From: Rhodospirillaceae bacterium
GTDB taxonomy: Bacteria; Pseudomonadota; Gammaproteobacteria; Steroidobacterales; Rariloculaceae
Length of the DNA stretch: 32,564 bases
NCBI GenBank assembly: GCA_024640695.1
Contig: JAHEEM010000012.1
Location: 1 to 32,564, forward strand
Direction of reading: 5' to 3'
Shown: piece by piece, positions 23,361 to 30,945 of the stretch
Layout of the letters: the number at the start of each line of letters is the position of its first letter
Position numbering within the stretch: position 1 is the first letter of the stretch
Made by a program: the position numbers and the translations under genes
The notes under the pieces: generated by a model
Databases searched by the model: none
What the model was told of the DNA's origin: nothing
Seen by the model: the letters and a program-made list of their open reading frames with translations, nothing else

Positions 23361-24269
23361 TCAGCTGGCGCGCCCATAGATGTAGTCGACAACCCAACTT
23401 AGACCCGCTGCCTCGGGGCCCAGCGCGCTCGCGATGGCGACGATCTCTTCGTAGAGGCTCTGGGCCCGTTGGCGCGCAGCATCTACTCCGAGCACCGATG
23501 GATACGTCGACTTCTGATTGTCTCGATCTGAAGTCGCGCTTTTGCCGAGGGTTGCGGTGTCCTGGTCGATCTCGAGCAAATCATCCCGAATCTGAAACAG
23601 TAAGCCCAGATCAGTCGCGAGCCGATCCAACCGGCTTGAGACACCCGCGGCGGGCTTAGCGAGCTCTACCGGCATCATGACGGCCGCGCGGATGAGTTCG
23701 CCTGTTTTGCGGCGATGGACATCTTCGAGCTGTGCCTCGGTGAGCGGCTTGCCTTCGGCCTGCAAGTCCAGCATCTGGCCGCCGACCATTCCGGCGGGAC
23801 CGGCCGCGCGTGCCAGCCATGTGACGATATTGAGGCGCGCTTCGGGAGCGGCGGTGAGCGAGTCGTCGCAGCACAGAATCTCGAACGCTAGCGCCTGTAA
23901 TCCGTCGCCGGCAAGTATTGCCGTGGCCTCGTCGAACGCTCGGTGCGTGGTTGGTCTGCCGCGGCGGAGATCGTCGTTGTCCATCGCCGGAAGATCGTCG
24001 TGCACCAAAGAATACGCGTGAACGAGCTCGACCGCTGCAGCGATCGCGTCGAGCCCCTCCAACCCGACACCGAAAACCTCGCCTGTCGCGTAGGTCAGCA
24101 GTGGGCGGACGCGCTTACCGGGGCCCAGCACGGAGTACTCGATTGCTTCAACGAGGCGCGGCGGAATTCGCTTATCCGCACTCAAAGCTGTCTCGAGCCT
24201 TTTAACCACGCGCTCACGGTAGTGCTCAGCGCGCGTCGCGAATGTCGGCGGTGTCCCACGTGCTATCAT
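23361..24269 (-). CDS. ispA: Polyprenyl diphosphate synthase, farnesyl diphosphate synthase-like
   Basis: A 302-residue trans-prenyltransferase that condenses IPP onto DMAPP/GPP. The first Asp-rich motif is DDLPAMD (91-97), with the two-residue insertion typical of bacterial short-chain synthases. The second is DDLLEID (229-235). GKRVRPLL and HDDLPAMDNDD-DLRRGRPTTH are intact. The ATG at 24269 is preferred over 24302 because the longer start would run into the divergent gene. The size suits a C15 (FPP) or possibly C20 product; chain length cannot be fixed by eye. It is divergent from the squalene/phytoene synthase gene, with about 27 nt between starts, and supplies its likely substrate. Confidence 0.93.
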   Translation of the reverse strand: MIARGTPPTFATRAEHYRERVVKRLETALSADKRIPPRLVEAIEYSVLGPGKRVRPLLTYATGEVFGVGLEGLDAIAAAVELVHAYSLVHDDLPAMDNDDLRRGRPTTHRAFDEATAILAGDGLQALAFEILCCDDSLTAAPEARLNIVTWLARAAGPAGMVGGQMLDLQAEGKPLTEAQLEDVHRRKTGELIRAAVMMPVELAKPAAGVSSRLDRLATDLGLLFQIRDDLLEIDQDTATLGKSATSDRDNQKSTYPSVLGVDAARQRAQSLYEEIVAIASALGPEAAGLSWVVDYIYGRAS

Positions 24270-24296
24270 GGCGGCCCATCCTAACACCGATATTGC

Positions 24297-25421
24297 GTGC
24301 ATCGCCTGCGCATCGTGAACTCCGATTCGAGCCGATCACTCGGCGCCCCGCTAGCAGATCTGAGCTTCCAGGCCGCGATACTCCCCGGGGTTTCGCGGAC
24401 GTTCGCGCTGACAATACCGGTGCTGCCTGAAGATCTCGCCAAAGTCGTCGCAAATGCGTATCTGCTGTGCCGCCTGGCGGACACGATTGAAGACGACATC
24501 GGTATCGAAGACATCGCCAAGACGGCCTTCCACGATCGGCTCGTTGCGGTCGTTCGCGGCGAAACCGACGCCGAGGGCTTTGCACAGGCACTTTTGCCGT
24601 TGCTGTCGGAGAGGACGCTTGCGGCGGAGCGGGAGCTCGTTAGTAATGCTGCCAAGGTGATTCGAGTGACGCATTCGTTCTCCGCGAATGATCAGCAAGC
24701 CATCATCAACTGTCTCAGTCGGATGTGCGCCGGAATGCCCGAGTTCCAGCGACATCGGAATCTCGGCGGGCTTACGGACCTCAGCGATCTGTCCGCGTAT
24801 TGTTACGTGGTTGCCGGCGTTGTCGGTGAGATGCTGACGGAGCTTTTCTGTGAGCACAGTCCGACGATCGCCGGCAACCGTCAAGAGCTGATGCGTTTGG
24901 CGCCGTCCTTCGGACAGGGATTGCAGATGACCAATATTCTCAAAGACGTTTGGGAGGATCGGCGAGCTGATACCTGCTGGTTACCCCGCTGTGTGTTTGG
25001 AAAAGGCTTCGATCTAACACGGCTTGACGAGCTCTATGTCACTGCGGAATACCGCCACGGTATCGAGGAGCTTACGGGGATCGCGCATCATCATCTGCGC
25101 GATGCGCTCGAGTATGCGCTGCATCTCCCGGCCTCAGAGACTGGGATGCGCCGGTTTTGCTTGTGGGCCATCGGCTTCGCCGTGCTGACGCTGCGTAAGG
25201 TGCAGAAGTACTGCGATTTCAGGCACGGCGAGAGAGTGAAGATCTCCAGGCGCAGCGTTCGCGCGGCCGTCGTCACGGTGAACTTGTCGTCTCGCAGCAA
25301 CTGGGCCTTGCGCTCTCTGTTCGATCTCGCCGCCACTGGCTTGCCGCTTGTGGCCGGTGAATCCTTTAATGGCTCCAACTACAAGCTTATCCGCCGGCAG
25401 CCGAATGCGGACCGGACCTGA
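24297..25421 (+). CDS. Squalene/phytoene synthase family enzyme
   Basis: A 374-residue head-to-head prenyl transferase that joins two FPP (to squalene, or a dehydrosqualene) or two GGPP (to phytoene). Motif 1 is DTIEDD (62-67) within YLLCRLADTIEDD, and motif 2 is NILKDVWED (213-221), the Mg-binding pair. The wording of motif 1 and the C-terminal region is closer to squalene synthases than to phytoene synthases of the CRRVDD type, which favours a C30 product. The start is GTG 24297; no good Shine-Dalgarno is visible and the frame closes just upstream, so a start at GTG 24315 is possible. It is the first gene of the mevalonate operon and is 47 nt before mvaD. Confidence 0.9.
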   Translation: MHRLRIVNSDSSRSLGAPLADLSFQAAILPGVSRTFALTIPVLPEDLAKVVANAYLLCRLADTIEDDIGIEDIAKTAFHDRLVAVVRGETDAEGFAQALLPLLSERTLAAERELVSNAAKVIRVTHSFSANDQQAIINCLSRMCAGMPEFQRHRNLGGLTDLSDLSAYCYVVAGVVGEMLTELFCEHSPTIAGNRQELMRLAPSFGQGLQMTNILKDVWEDRRADTCWLPRCVFGKGFDLTRLDELYVTAEYRHGIEELTGIAHHHLRDALEYALHLPASETGMRRFCLWAIGFAVLTLRKVQKYCDFRHGERVKISRRSVRAAVVTVNLSSRSNWALRSLFDLAATGLPLVAGESFNGSNYKLIRRQPNADRT

Positions 25422-25468
25422 TCACGATCCGGTTGCAGCCGAGCACGACGTAGGACTCAGGTAAGAGC

Positions 25469-26448
25469 ATGCAGTCGAGTGCGCGCGCACATGCAAACAT
25501 CGCTCTGGTCAAGTACTGGGGGAAATCCGACCCCGTCCTGAACGTGCCTGCGGTAGGGTCGCTATCGGTGACGCTCGACAAGCTATGGTCGGACACGCAG
25601 GTCGAGTTCTCTCCAGCGTTGCGCCACGATTCCTTGGTGCTCGACGGCAAACAGGATGCGGCGCAGCTCGCACGCGTGTCAGGCTGCCTGGATCTTCTGC
25701 GGGAGCGCGCCGGCACGCATGATCGCGCCGCCGTTGTGAGTCGTAACAACTTTCCGACCGGCGCTGGCTTGGCTTCCTCGGCCTCCGGATTCGCGGCGCT
25801 CGTGTGCGCGGCGGCGCGGGCTTTAGAGCTTGAGCTCTCACCGACCGAACTCAGCATACTGGCGCGGCGGGGCTCGGGTTCAGCAGCACGCTCTATCTTT
25901 GGCGGTTACGTTGAGATGCACGCCGGGGCGGCGGCGGATGGAAGCGACAGTTACGCAGAGGCCGTGCTGCAGGCGGCGGATTGGCCCCTGACCGTTGTCA
26001 TCGCCGTAACGACGCGGGAGCCCAAGGCCACGGCTCGACCCAAGGGATGCAAGCCACGGCCGCGACGTCGCCGTACTACCCGGCATGGATCGAGTCGAGC
26101 ACTTTGGATCTCGGTACGGCCAGGCAGGCTATTTGCGGTCGAGACTTTCCGCGGCTGGCCGAGGTCGCCGAGCACAGCTGTCTCAAGCTGCATGCGCTGG
26201 CGATGTCGAGCCGCCCCGGATTGATCTACTGGAACCCCGCCACGGTTGCGTGCATCGACGCGGTCCGCAAGCTGCAGCGTGACGGTATGCCGGTCTTCTT
26301 TACCATCGATGCGGGCCCGCAGCTTAAGGCGCTGTGTCTTCCGGAAGCTACTGACGATGTGGTCGATGCGCTCCGCGCGCTTCCCGGCGTGCTGGACTTG
26401 ATCGTGACGGGTCTCGGACCTGGCGTCGAGCCAGCTCAGGCCTCGTGA
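25469..26448 (+). CDS. mvaD: Diphosphomevalonate decarboxylase, split by an apparent frameshift
   Basis: MvaD converts diphosphomevalonate to IPP, CO2 and phosphate using ATP. The first frame (ATG 25469, AGG nearby) reads ALVKYWGK (12-19) and the GHMP phosphate loop LASSASGFAAL (101-111), and runs to AVTTREPKA at residue 187. From about 26029 the family sequence continues one frame over: GSTQGMQATAATSPYYPAW, then FTIDAGPQLKAL with the catalytic Asp, ending at TGA 26446. Adding one C near 26027-26029 would give an intact protein of about 326 residues, the normal length. As read, the first frame runs on as nonsense to 26224. No slippery heptamer fits frame A here, so a real or sequencing 1-nt loss is likelier than programmed frameshifting. 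Its TGA overlaps the next gene's GTG. Confidence 0.88.
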
Positions 26449-27431
26449 AGGTCTTCGCCCGCGCGCCCGGCAAGCTCATCGTGCTGGGCGAGTACGCGGT
26501 GCTTGCCGGCGGTCCGGCACTCGTGATGGCCGTTGATCGGCACTGCAGCGCCGTGATCCAGGCGAGCACTGACTCGGCGTGCCACTTGCGAACCCGAATA
26601 GATACGGATACGCAGACGAGCTTTGTAGCCGGGCAACCCAGTGGAGTCGGTCTTGTGGATCTTGTGACCGGCCGGTCACGGAGCCCGCTGCCCGAACCCT
26701 GGACGGCAACTCTGGACAGCCGTGCGCTATTCGGTCGCAATGGCAAGCTCGGGCTTGGCTCGAGCGCCGCGGCGCTGACGGCCTGGGCGGGCGCATGGGC
26801 GGCCTATATGGGGGCTCACAAGCCCGATGTTACCGAGCTCATTGCCGTGCACCGTGAGTGGCAGGGTGGCGCCGGCAGTGGGCTCGACGTCGCGGCCAGC
26901 CGGCTCGGCGGCGTGTTGTGTTATCGGCTCGGTGAGGACGGTAGCCCCGATATCATTTCAGTCAGATTGCCGGACAGTGTAGGATTCGTCGGTGTTTGCA
27001 CGGGTCAAGCCGCTTCGACAGGCGGTTTGGTCCGGCGTTTCCAAGCCTGGCGGGAGAACAATCCGATCGCGGCGCATGCTCAAGTCGACCGCATGCGGCA
27101 GATTGCCGAGAGCGGTGTCGATGCTGCTCGGATGAACGCCGCGACTGATTTTATTTCTGCCGTCGCCAGTTATTCAGCGGCGCTGGACGCCTTGGGCCGA
27201 GCCGTCGGTGCCGATATCGTGACGACCGAGCATCGTTCGATTGCGGCGGTAGCCGAGCGCTTCGGCGTGACCTACAAGGTCAGTGGCGCAGGCGGCGGCG
27301 ACGTCGGTGTCGCGCTCGCCGCCGATACTGAGGCGCTCGACGCGTTCGCGGCGGCTGTGCCGACCGAGCACGAGGTGCTGCGCCTGGGCATCGACGGGGC
27401 CGGGATGGTGACCGAGATACGCTCAGTGTGA
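26445..27431 (+). CDS. mvaK2: Phosphomevalonate kinase
   Basis: A 328-residue GHMP-family kinase that phosphorylates mevalonate-5-phosphate. It starts at GTG 26445 in a GTGA overlap with the mvaD stop. Motif 1 is APGKLIVLGEYAVL (7-20), motif 2 is GLGSSAAAL (103-111) and motif 3 is SGAGGGDVG (280-288). The GGAGSGLDVAAS stretch (141-152) marks phosphomevalonate kinases rather than mevalonate kinases. The separate mevalonate kinase domain is in the next gene, so the roles divide cleanly and the classical mevalonate route via diphosphomevalonate is indicated. Confidence 0.9.
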   Translation: MKVFARAPGKLIVLGEYAVLAGGPALVMAVDRHCSAVIQASTDSACHLRTRIDTDTQTSFVAGQPSGVGLVDLVTGRSRSPLPEPWTATLDSRALFGRNGKLGLGSSAAALTAWAGAWAAYMGAHKPDVTELIAVHREWQGGAGSGLDVAASRLGGVLCYRLGEDGSPDIISVRLPDSVGFVGVCTGQAASTGGLVRRFQAWRENNPIAAHAQVDRMRQIAESGVDAARMNAATDFISAVASYSAALDALGRAVGADIVTTEHRSIAAVAERFGVTYKVSGAGGGDVGVALAADTEALDAFAAAVPTEHEVLRLGIDGAGMVTEIRSV

Positions 27432-29704
27432 GTAAGGAACGTATGCGCATACCGGAGTTCTACAAGCTTAGCGTCAAAGAGCGTGTCAAAGCCGTAGCCG
27501 ATAGAGATCTGCTCGGCCCCGAGGAGCTCGAGGCGCTCGCCACTGGTGCGCACACGCTCGACCTCGAATCGGCCGACAAGATGATCGAGAACGTCGTCGG
27601 CGTCATGGGTCTGCCCCTCGGCCTCGGAATGAATCTGTGCGTTAACGGCAAGCGGTACATCGTTCCGATGGCAGTAGAAGAGCCGTCCGTGGTCGCGGCG
27701 CTGAGCTCGGCCTCAAAACTGGTGGGCGAGCATGGAGGATTCCAAGCCACGGCAACGGATCCGGTGCTCATAGGCCAGATTCAGATTGTCGACCTGTTGG
27801 ATATCGAGCGCGCCAAGCGTGCCATCAGGGAACAGACGCAGGACATCCTGAATCTTGCTAACAGCTTCCACCCCAATATGGTGGCGCGAGGAGGCGGCGC
27901 AAAGGACATCGAGCTATTCGTGCATCAGTTGCCCTCCAGCGGCAAGCCGATGCTCGTTGCGCATCTGCTCGTGGATACGCGCAATGCCATGGGCGCCAAT
28001 CTCGTCAACGGGATGTGCGAAGGCGTCGCGCCACTGATCGAGACAATCACGGGCGGTCAGGTGTTCCTGCGCATCCTGTCGAACCTCACGGATCGCGCGC
28101 TCGTCCGAGCAAGCTGCAAGATACCCATCGAAGCCCTTGCTGGGCGCGGTTACACCGGAGAGCAGGCCCGTGACGGTATTATCCTTGCTGCCGATTTCGC
28201 CGCCGTCGATGCTTACCGCGCGGCGACGCATAACAAGGGTGTCATGAACGGCATCGATCCAATTGCAATCGCGACCGGTAACGACTGGCGCGCGCTCGAG
28301 GCCGGCGCGCACGCGTTCGCCGCACGCGGCGGCCGCTACACTTCCCTGACCACCTGGGCGGCTGACGAGGCCGGCAATCTCTGCGGTAGCCTAGAGATGC
28401 CGATCAAGGTCGGTATCGTCGGCGCTCAGCAGGAGTCCAATCCGACTGTCGCGCTCAATCTGAAGCTGCTGGGCGTGGCAAGCGCGACCGAATTGGCGAA
28501 GGTCATGGGTGCTGCGGGACTCGCGCAGAACTTTGCCGCGATCAAGGCGCTCGCGACCGAGGGTATTCAGAAGGGGCATATGACCTTGCACGCGCGCAGC
28601 GTTGTCACGGCAGCCGGAGCCCCAGAGGACATCTTCGACGAGGTGCTCGATCGCCTGGTTCAGAGCGGTGAAATCAAGATCTGGAGAGCGCGTGAGATCC
28701 TCGACGAGATCACCGGTCGTGCCAGCGAGGCAGCGGCTGGCGGCTCCGCGCGGGACTTAGATTTGGCGGGCATGGGTGTCGGCTACGGTAAAGTGGTGAT
28801 TCTTGGTGAGCACGCGGTCGTCTACGGCCGTCACGCGATTGCGGCGCCGATTCCGCTCGCAATTCGTGCGCGCATCGAGGACTGCGATAATGGAATTCAC
28901 ATCATGATCCCGCGCTGGGGCGTCGAGTATCAGCTCGCCGAGCATCCGAGCGAGCGGCGGTCTTTCGAGCGTGCGGCCGGAGCCATACTCGATCAGCTCG
29001 GTCTGAGCGGGCGCAGCATGCGGATCGAGGTCTTTCCAGAAGTGCCGCGGGGAATGGGGCTCGGCGGTTCCGCAGCGATGGCAGTCGCCATTGTGCGAGC
29101 CCTCGATGCGCACTTCTCGCTGCGGCTCGACGACGAGCAGGTCAACCGTCTGGCCTTCGAATCGGAGAAGCTTGCCCACGGCAACCCAAGCGGGCTCGAT
29201 AATTTGATTGCGTGTTACGGTCGGCCGCTTGTCTACAGGCCGGGAACACCGCCCCTTGTCGAGGAGCTCAACATTGTCGATCCGATTCCGATCGTGATCG
29301 GGATGACAGGTAAAGAAGGTCTCACGGCCAGCACGGTAGCGCGTGTCGGAGAGGCCTGGCGGCAGGATCCGAAGCTCTATGAGCGAATCTTCGACCAGAT
29401 CGATGGCCTCGTGCTGCGTGGCGTGCAAGCGATACAGGATCGAGACCTGATGACGCTCGGCGAGCTGATGAACATTTGTCACGGTATGCTCAATGCGCTG
29501 CAGGTGTCCACGCCCGAGCTGGAGCGGCTCGTCTCGATTGCACGTGACAATGGGGCGCTCGGTGCCAAGCTTACGGGCGGCGGCGGCGGCGGCTCGATCA
29601 TCGCGCTGTGCGACGCCGACACGGCGCCAGTCGTCGCTGCGATTCGCGCGGCCGGCTACCAGGCTTTCCCTGTGATGCTCGGCGGAGCGGCTGATGACGC
29701 GTAG
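27428..29704 (+). CDS. Fusion of class II HMG-CoA reductase and mevalonate kinase
   Basis: A 758-residue protein joining two consecutive enzymes. Residues 1-430 are a class II HMG-CoA reductase: AVEEPSVVAA with the catalytic Glu84/85, DTRNAMGANLVN (from 183), HNKGVMNGID with Lys270, GNDW with Asp286 and GHMTLHAR with His384. After a short Ala/Gly/Arg linker (about 431-447), residues 450-758 are a mevalonate kinase. Its landmarks are KVVILGEHAVVYG (455-467), GMGLGGSAAMAVA (542-554), HGNPSGLDN with the likely catalytic Asp591, and LTGGGGGGSII (715-725). One open frame crosses the joint with no stop. The start is GTG 27428 in a GTGA overlap with the upstream kinase; ATG 27443 has a better Shine-Dalgarno (AAGGA) and is an alternative. 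The enzyme would turn HMG-CoA into mevalonate-5-phosphate in one polypeptide. Coenzyme preference is not readable. Confidence 0.93.
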   Translation: MSKERMRIPEFYKLSVKERVKAVADRDLLGPEELEALATGAHTLDLESADKMIENVVGVMGLPLGLGMNLCVNGKRYIVPMAVEEPSVVAALSSASKLVGEHGGFQATATDPVLIGQIQIVDLLDIERAKRAIREQTQDILNLANSFHPNMVARGGGAKDIELFVHQLPSSGKPMLVAHLLVDTRNAMGANLVNGMCEGVAPLIETITGGQVFLRILSNLTDRALVRASCKIPIEALAGRGYTGEQARDGIILAADFAAVDAYRAATHNKGVMNGIDPIAIATGNDWRALEAGAHAFAARGGRYTSLTTWAADEAGNLCGSLEMPIKVGIVGAQQESNPTVALNLKLLGVASATELAKVMGAAGLAQNFAAIKALATEGIQKGHMTLHARSVVTAAGAPEDIFDEVLDRLVQSGEIKIWRAREILDEITGRASEAAAGGSARDLDLAGMGVGYGKVVILGEHAVVYGRHAIAAPIPLAIRARIEDCDNGIHIMIPRWGVEYQLAEHPSERRSFERAAGAILDQLGLSGRSMRIEVFPEVPRGMGLGGSAAMAVAIVRALDAHFSLRLDDEQVNRLAFESEKLAHGNPSGLDNLIACYGRPLVYRPGTPPLVEELNIVDPIPIVIGMTGKEGLTASTVARVGEAWRQDPKLYERIFDQIDGLVLRGVQAIQDRDLMTLGELMNICHGMLNALQVSTPELERLVSIARDNGALGAKLTGGGGGGSIIALCDADTAPVVAAIRAAGYQAFPVMLGGAADDA

Positions 29705-30278
29705 AGAAATAGTATCCAGCGCTGCCGAAGCGTTGTTGCTCGTTGACGAGCAAGATCGCGAGATCGGTGTCGAGAGCAAGCAAGCGTGCCATGCCGGGGG
29801 CGGCCTACTGCACCGCGCGTTTTCGATATTCCTCTTCAACAGCCAGGATGAGCTGCTGCTGCAAAAGCGCAGCGCTCAGAAGCCCCTGTGGCCGAGCTAC
29901 TGGTCGAATACCTGCTGCTCGCATCCCCGGGCTGGAGAAACGATGGAGCAGGCTGTCGCGCGTCGCCTGGCTGAAGAGCTCGGTATCCAGTGCACGCTAC
30001 GCTTTCTTTATAAGTTCAAGTATCACGCTGCGTATGGGTCGCTCGGCTCCGAGCGGGAGTACTGCTGGGTCTACGTTGGGCACTACGACGGCCATCCCCG
30101 TGTAAACCTAAACGAGATTGCCGACTGGCGCTACGTCGATGTCTCCAGTTTCGACGCGGAGCTTGCCGCGGCGCCGGAGCGGTTCACACCATGGCTCAAG
30201 CTCGAGTGGGCGGAGATCAAGCAAGCGCATCTGCCTCAGATTCTCGGCTCAGCAGGTTCCCAGCAGTTAGTGAACTAG
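29694..30278 (+). CDS. idi: Isopentenyl-diphosphate delta-isomerase, type I
   Basis: A 194-residue Nudix-fold isomerase that interconverts IPP and DMAPP, needed because the mevalonate route makes only IPP. The catalytic-cysteine motif is NTCCSHP (72-78, Cys75 by comparison with the usual N-x-x-C-x-H-P), followed by a Nudix box (GETMEQAVARRLAEELGI, 81-98) and the acid-rich SEREYCWVY (from 119). The C-terminus has the expected DWRYVD and FTPWLKL. Its ATG lies 11 nt inside the end of the HMGR-kinase fusion, so it is very probably translated from the same message. It closes the operon. Confidence 0.95.
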   Translation: MTRREIVSSAAEALLLVDEQDREIGVESKQACHAGGGLLHRAFSIFLFNSQDELLLQKRSAQKPLWPSYWSNTCCSHPRAGETMEQAVARRLAEELGIQCTLRFLYKFKYHAAYGSLGSEREYCWVYVGHYDGHPRVNLNEIADWRYVDVSSFDAELAAAPERFTPWLKLEWAEIKQAHLPQILGSAGSQQLVN

Positions 30279-30426
30279 GCGTGCCACCGGGCTCTCATAG
30301 AAGCGCGGGCACGGCCTTGCGCCCGGTGCAGCTCTGCGTTCCACTCGGGTCCGGCTCTGCCCTATCTGACTGCCTCCGCGCAGCTCGGGAGAAACAGATC
30401 AGCTCCCAAGCGTCCCGCTCCAGGAC

Positions 30427-30454
30427 AAAAAAAAGGCGGTCCTCGCGGACCGCC
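30427..30454 (-). terminator. Rho-independent terminator of the cold-shock gene
   Basis: On the minus strand a perfect 8-bp stem (30447-30454 with 30435-30442) with a 4-nt loop is followed by eight T residues (30434-30427). It lies 50 nt after the cold-shock stop. It may also slow transcription coming from the mevalonate operon. Confidence 0.9.
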
Positions 30455-30504
30455 TCTTCATAGACTAACGACGAGCGGCCCCGGTTGGGCGGCCACTCGG
30501 ATAG

Positions 30505-30708
30505 TTATTCTGCCTTTAAGTTTCCGGCAGCGGGTTTACCACGCTCGGTCAGGACGTCGAAGCTGACGCGTTGACCCTCGCGGAGAGTGTCCATGCCGGC
30601 CGCTTGCACGGCGCTGATGTGGACGAATACGTCCTTGTCGCCGCCTTCGGGTTGAATAAAGCCAAAGCCTTTAGCGGTGTTGAAGAACTTAACGGTTCCA
30701 GTAGCCAT
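30505..30708 (-). CDS. CspA-family cold-shock protein
   Basis: A 67-residue single-domain cold-shock protein that binds single-stranded RNA/DNA. The RNA-binding motifs are KGFGFI (RNP1, 13-18) and VFVHI (RNP2, 27-31). The short start MATGTVKFFN is chosen over an upstream extension because it is the conserved N-terminus and GGAAT lies upstream. The 237 nt upstream (30709-30945) have no gene and would give a long 5' leader, as is common for csp mRNAs with temperature-responsive leaders; no fold was proven. It separates the HMG-CoA synthase gene from the mevalonate operon and is probably unrelated in function. Confidence 0.95.
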   Translation of the reverse strand: MATGTVKFFNTAKGFGFIQPEGGDKDVFVHISAVQAAGMDTLREGQRVSFDVLTERGKPAAGNLKAE

Positions 30709-30945
30709 AGTAGATATTCCAAATAGTTTGCCGCGCGCAAATCGGGCGCGGATTCGAACAACCTGATCGTAGTGGGTGACTCGAGTCTCTGGCCCGAGGA
30801 CCGGGCGGGTAGATAGAAGGCAAGCCAAAACGTAGATCGCCGTGGGATAGTGAGGTACCGATCTATAAAATGCAAGGGCTCGCCGCGAATCGCCGCGACC
30901 TGAGTCCGGCGCCGGGCGCGCCAATTACTGGGCGAGCGCCAGGCT

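Noticed and set aside
23195-23392. A short minus-strand ORF across the octanucleotide array
   Set aside because: Its QRISASAH repeats are only the translation of the 8-bp repeat; no ribosome site or conserved part is seen.
26021-26035. Programmed -1 frameshifting in mvaD
   Set aside because: The local sequence does not give an X-XXY-YYZ heptamer in the starting frame, and no pseudoknot was recognised.
28757-29839. A 360-residue minus-strand open frame
   Set aside because: It is antisense to the mevalonate kinase half of the fusion and the start of idi, with no recognisable protein pattern.
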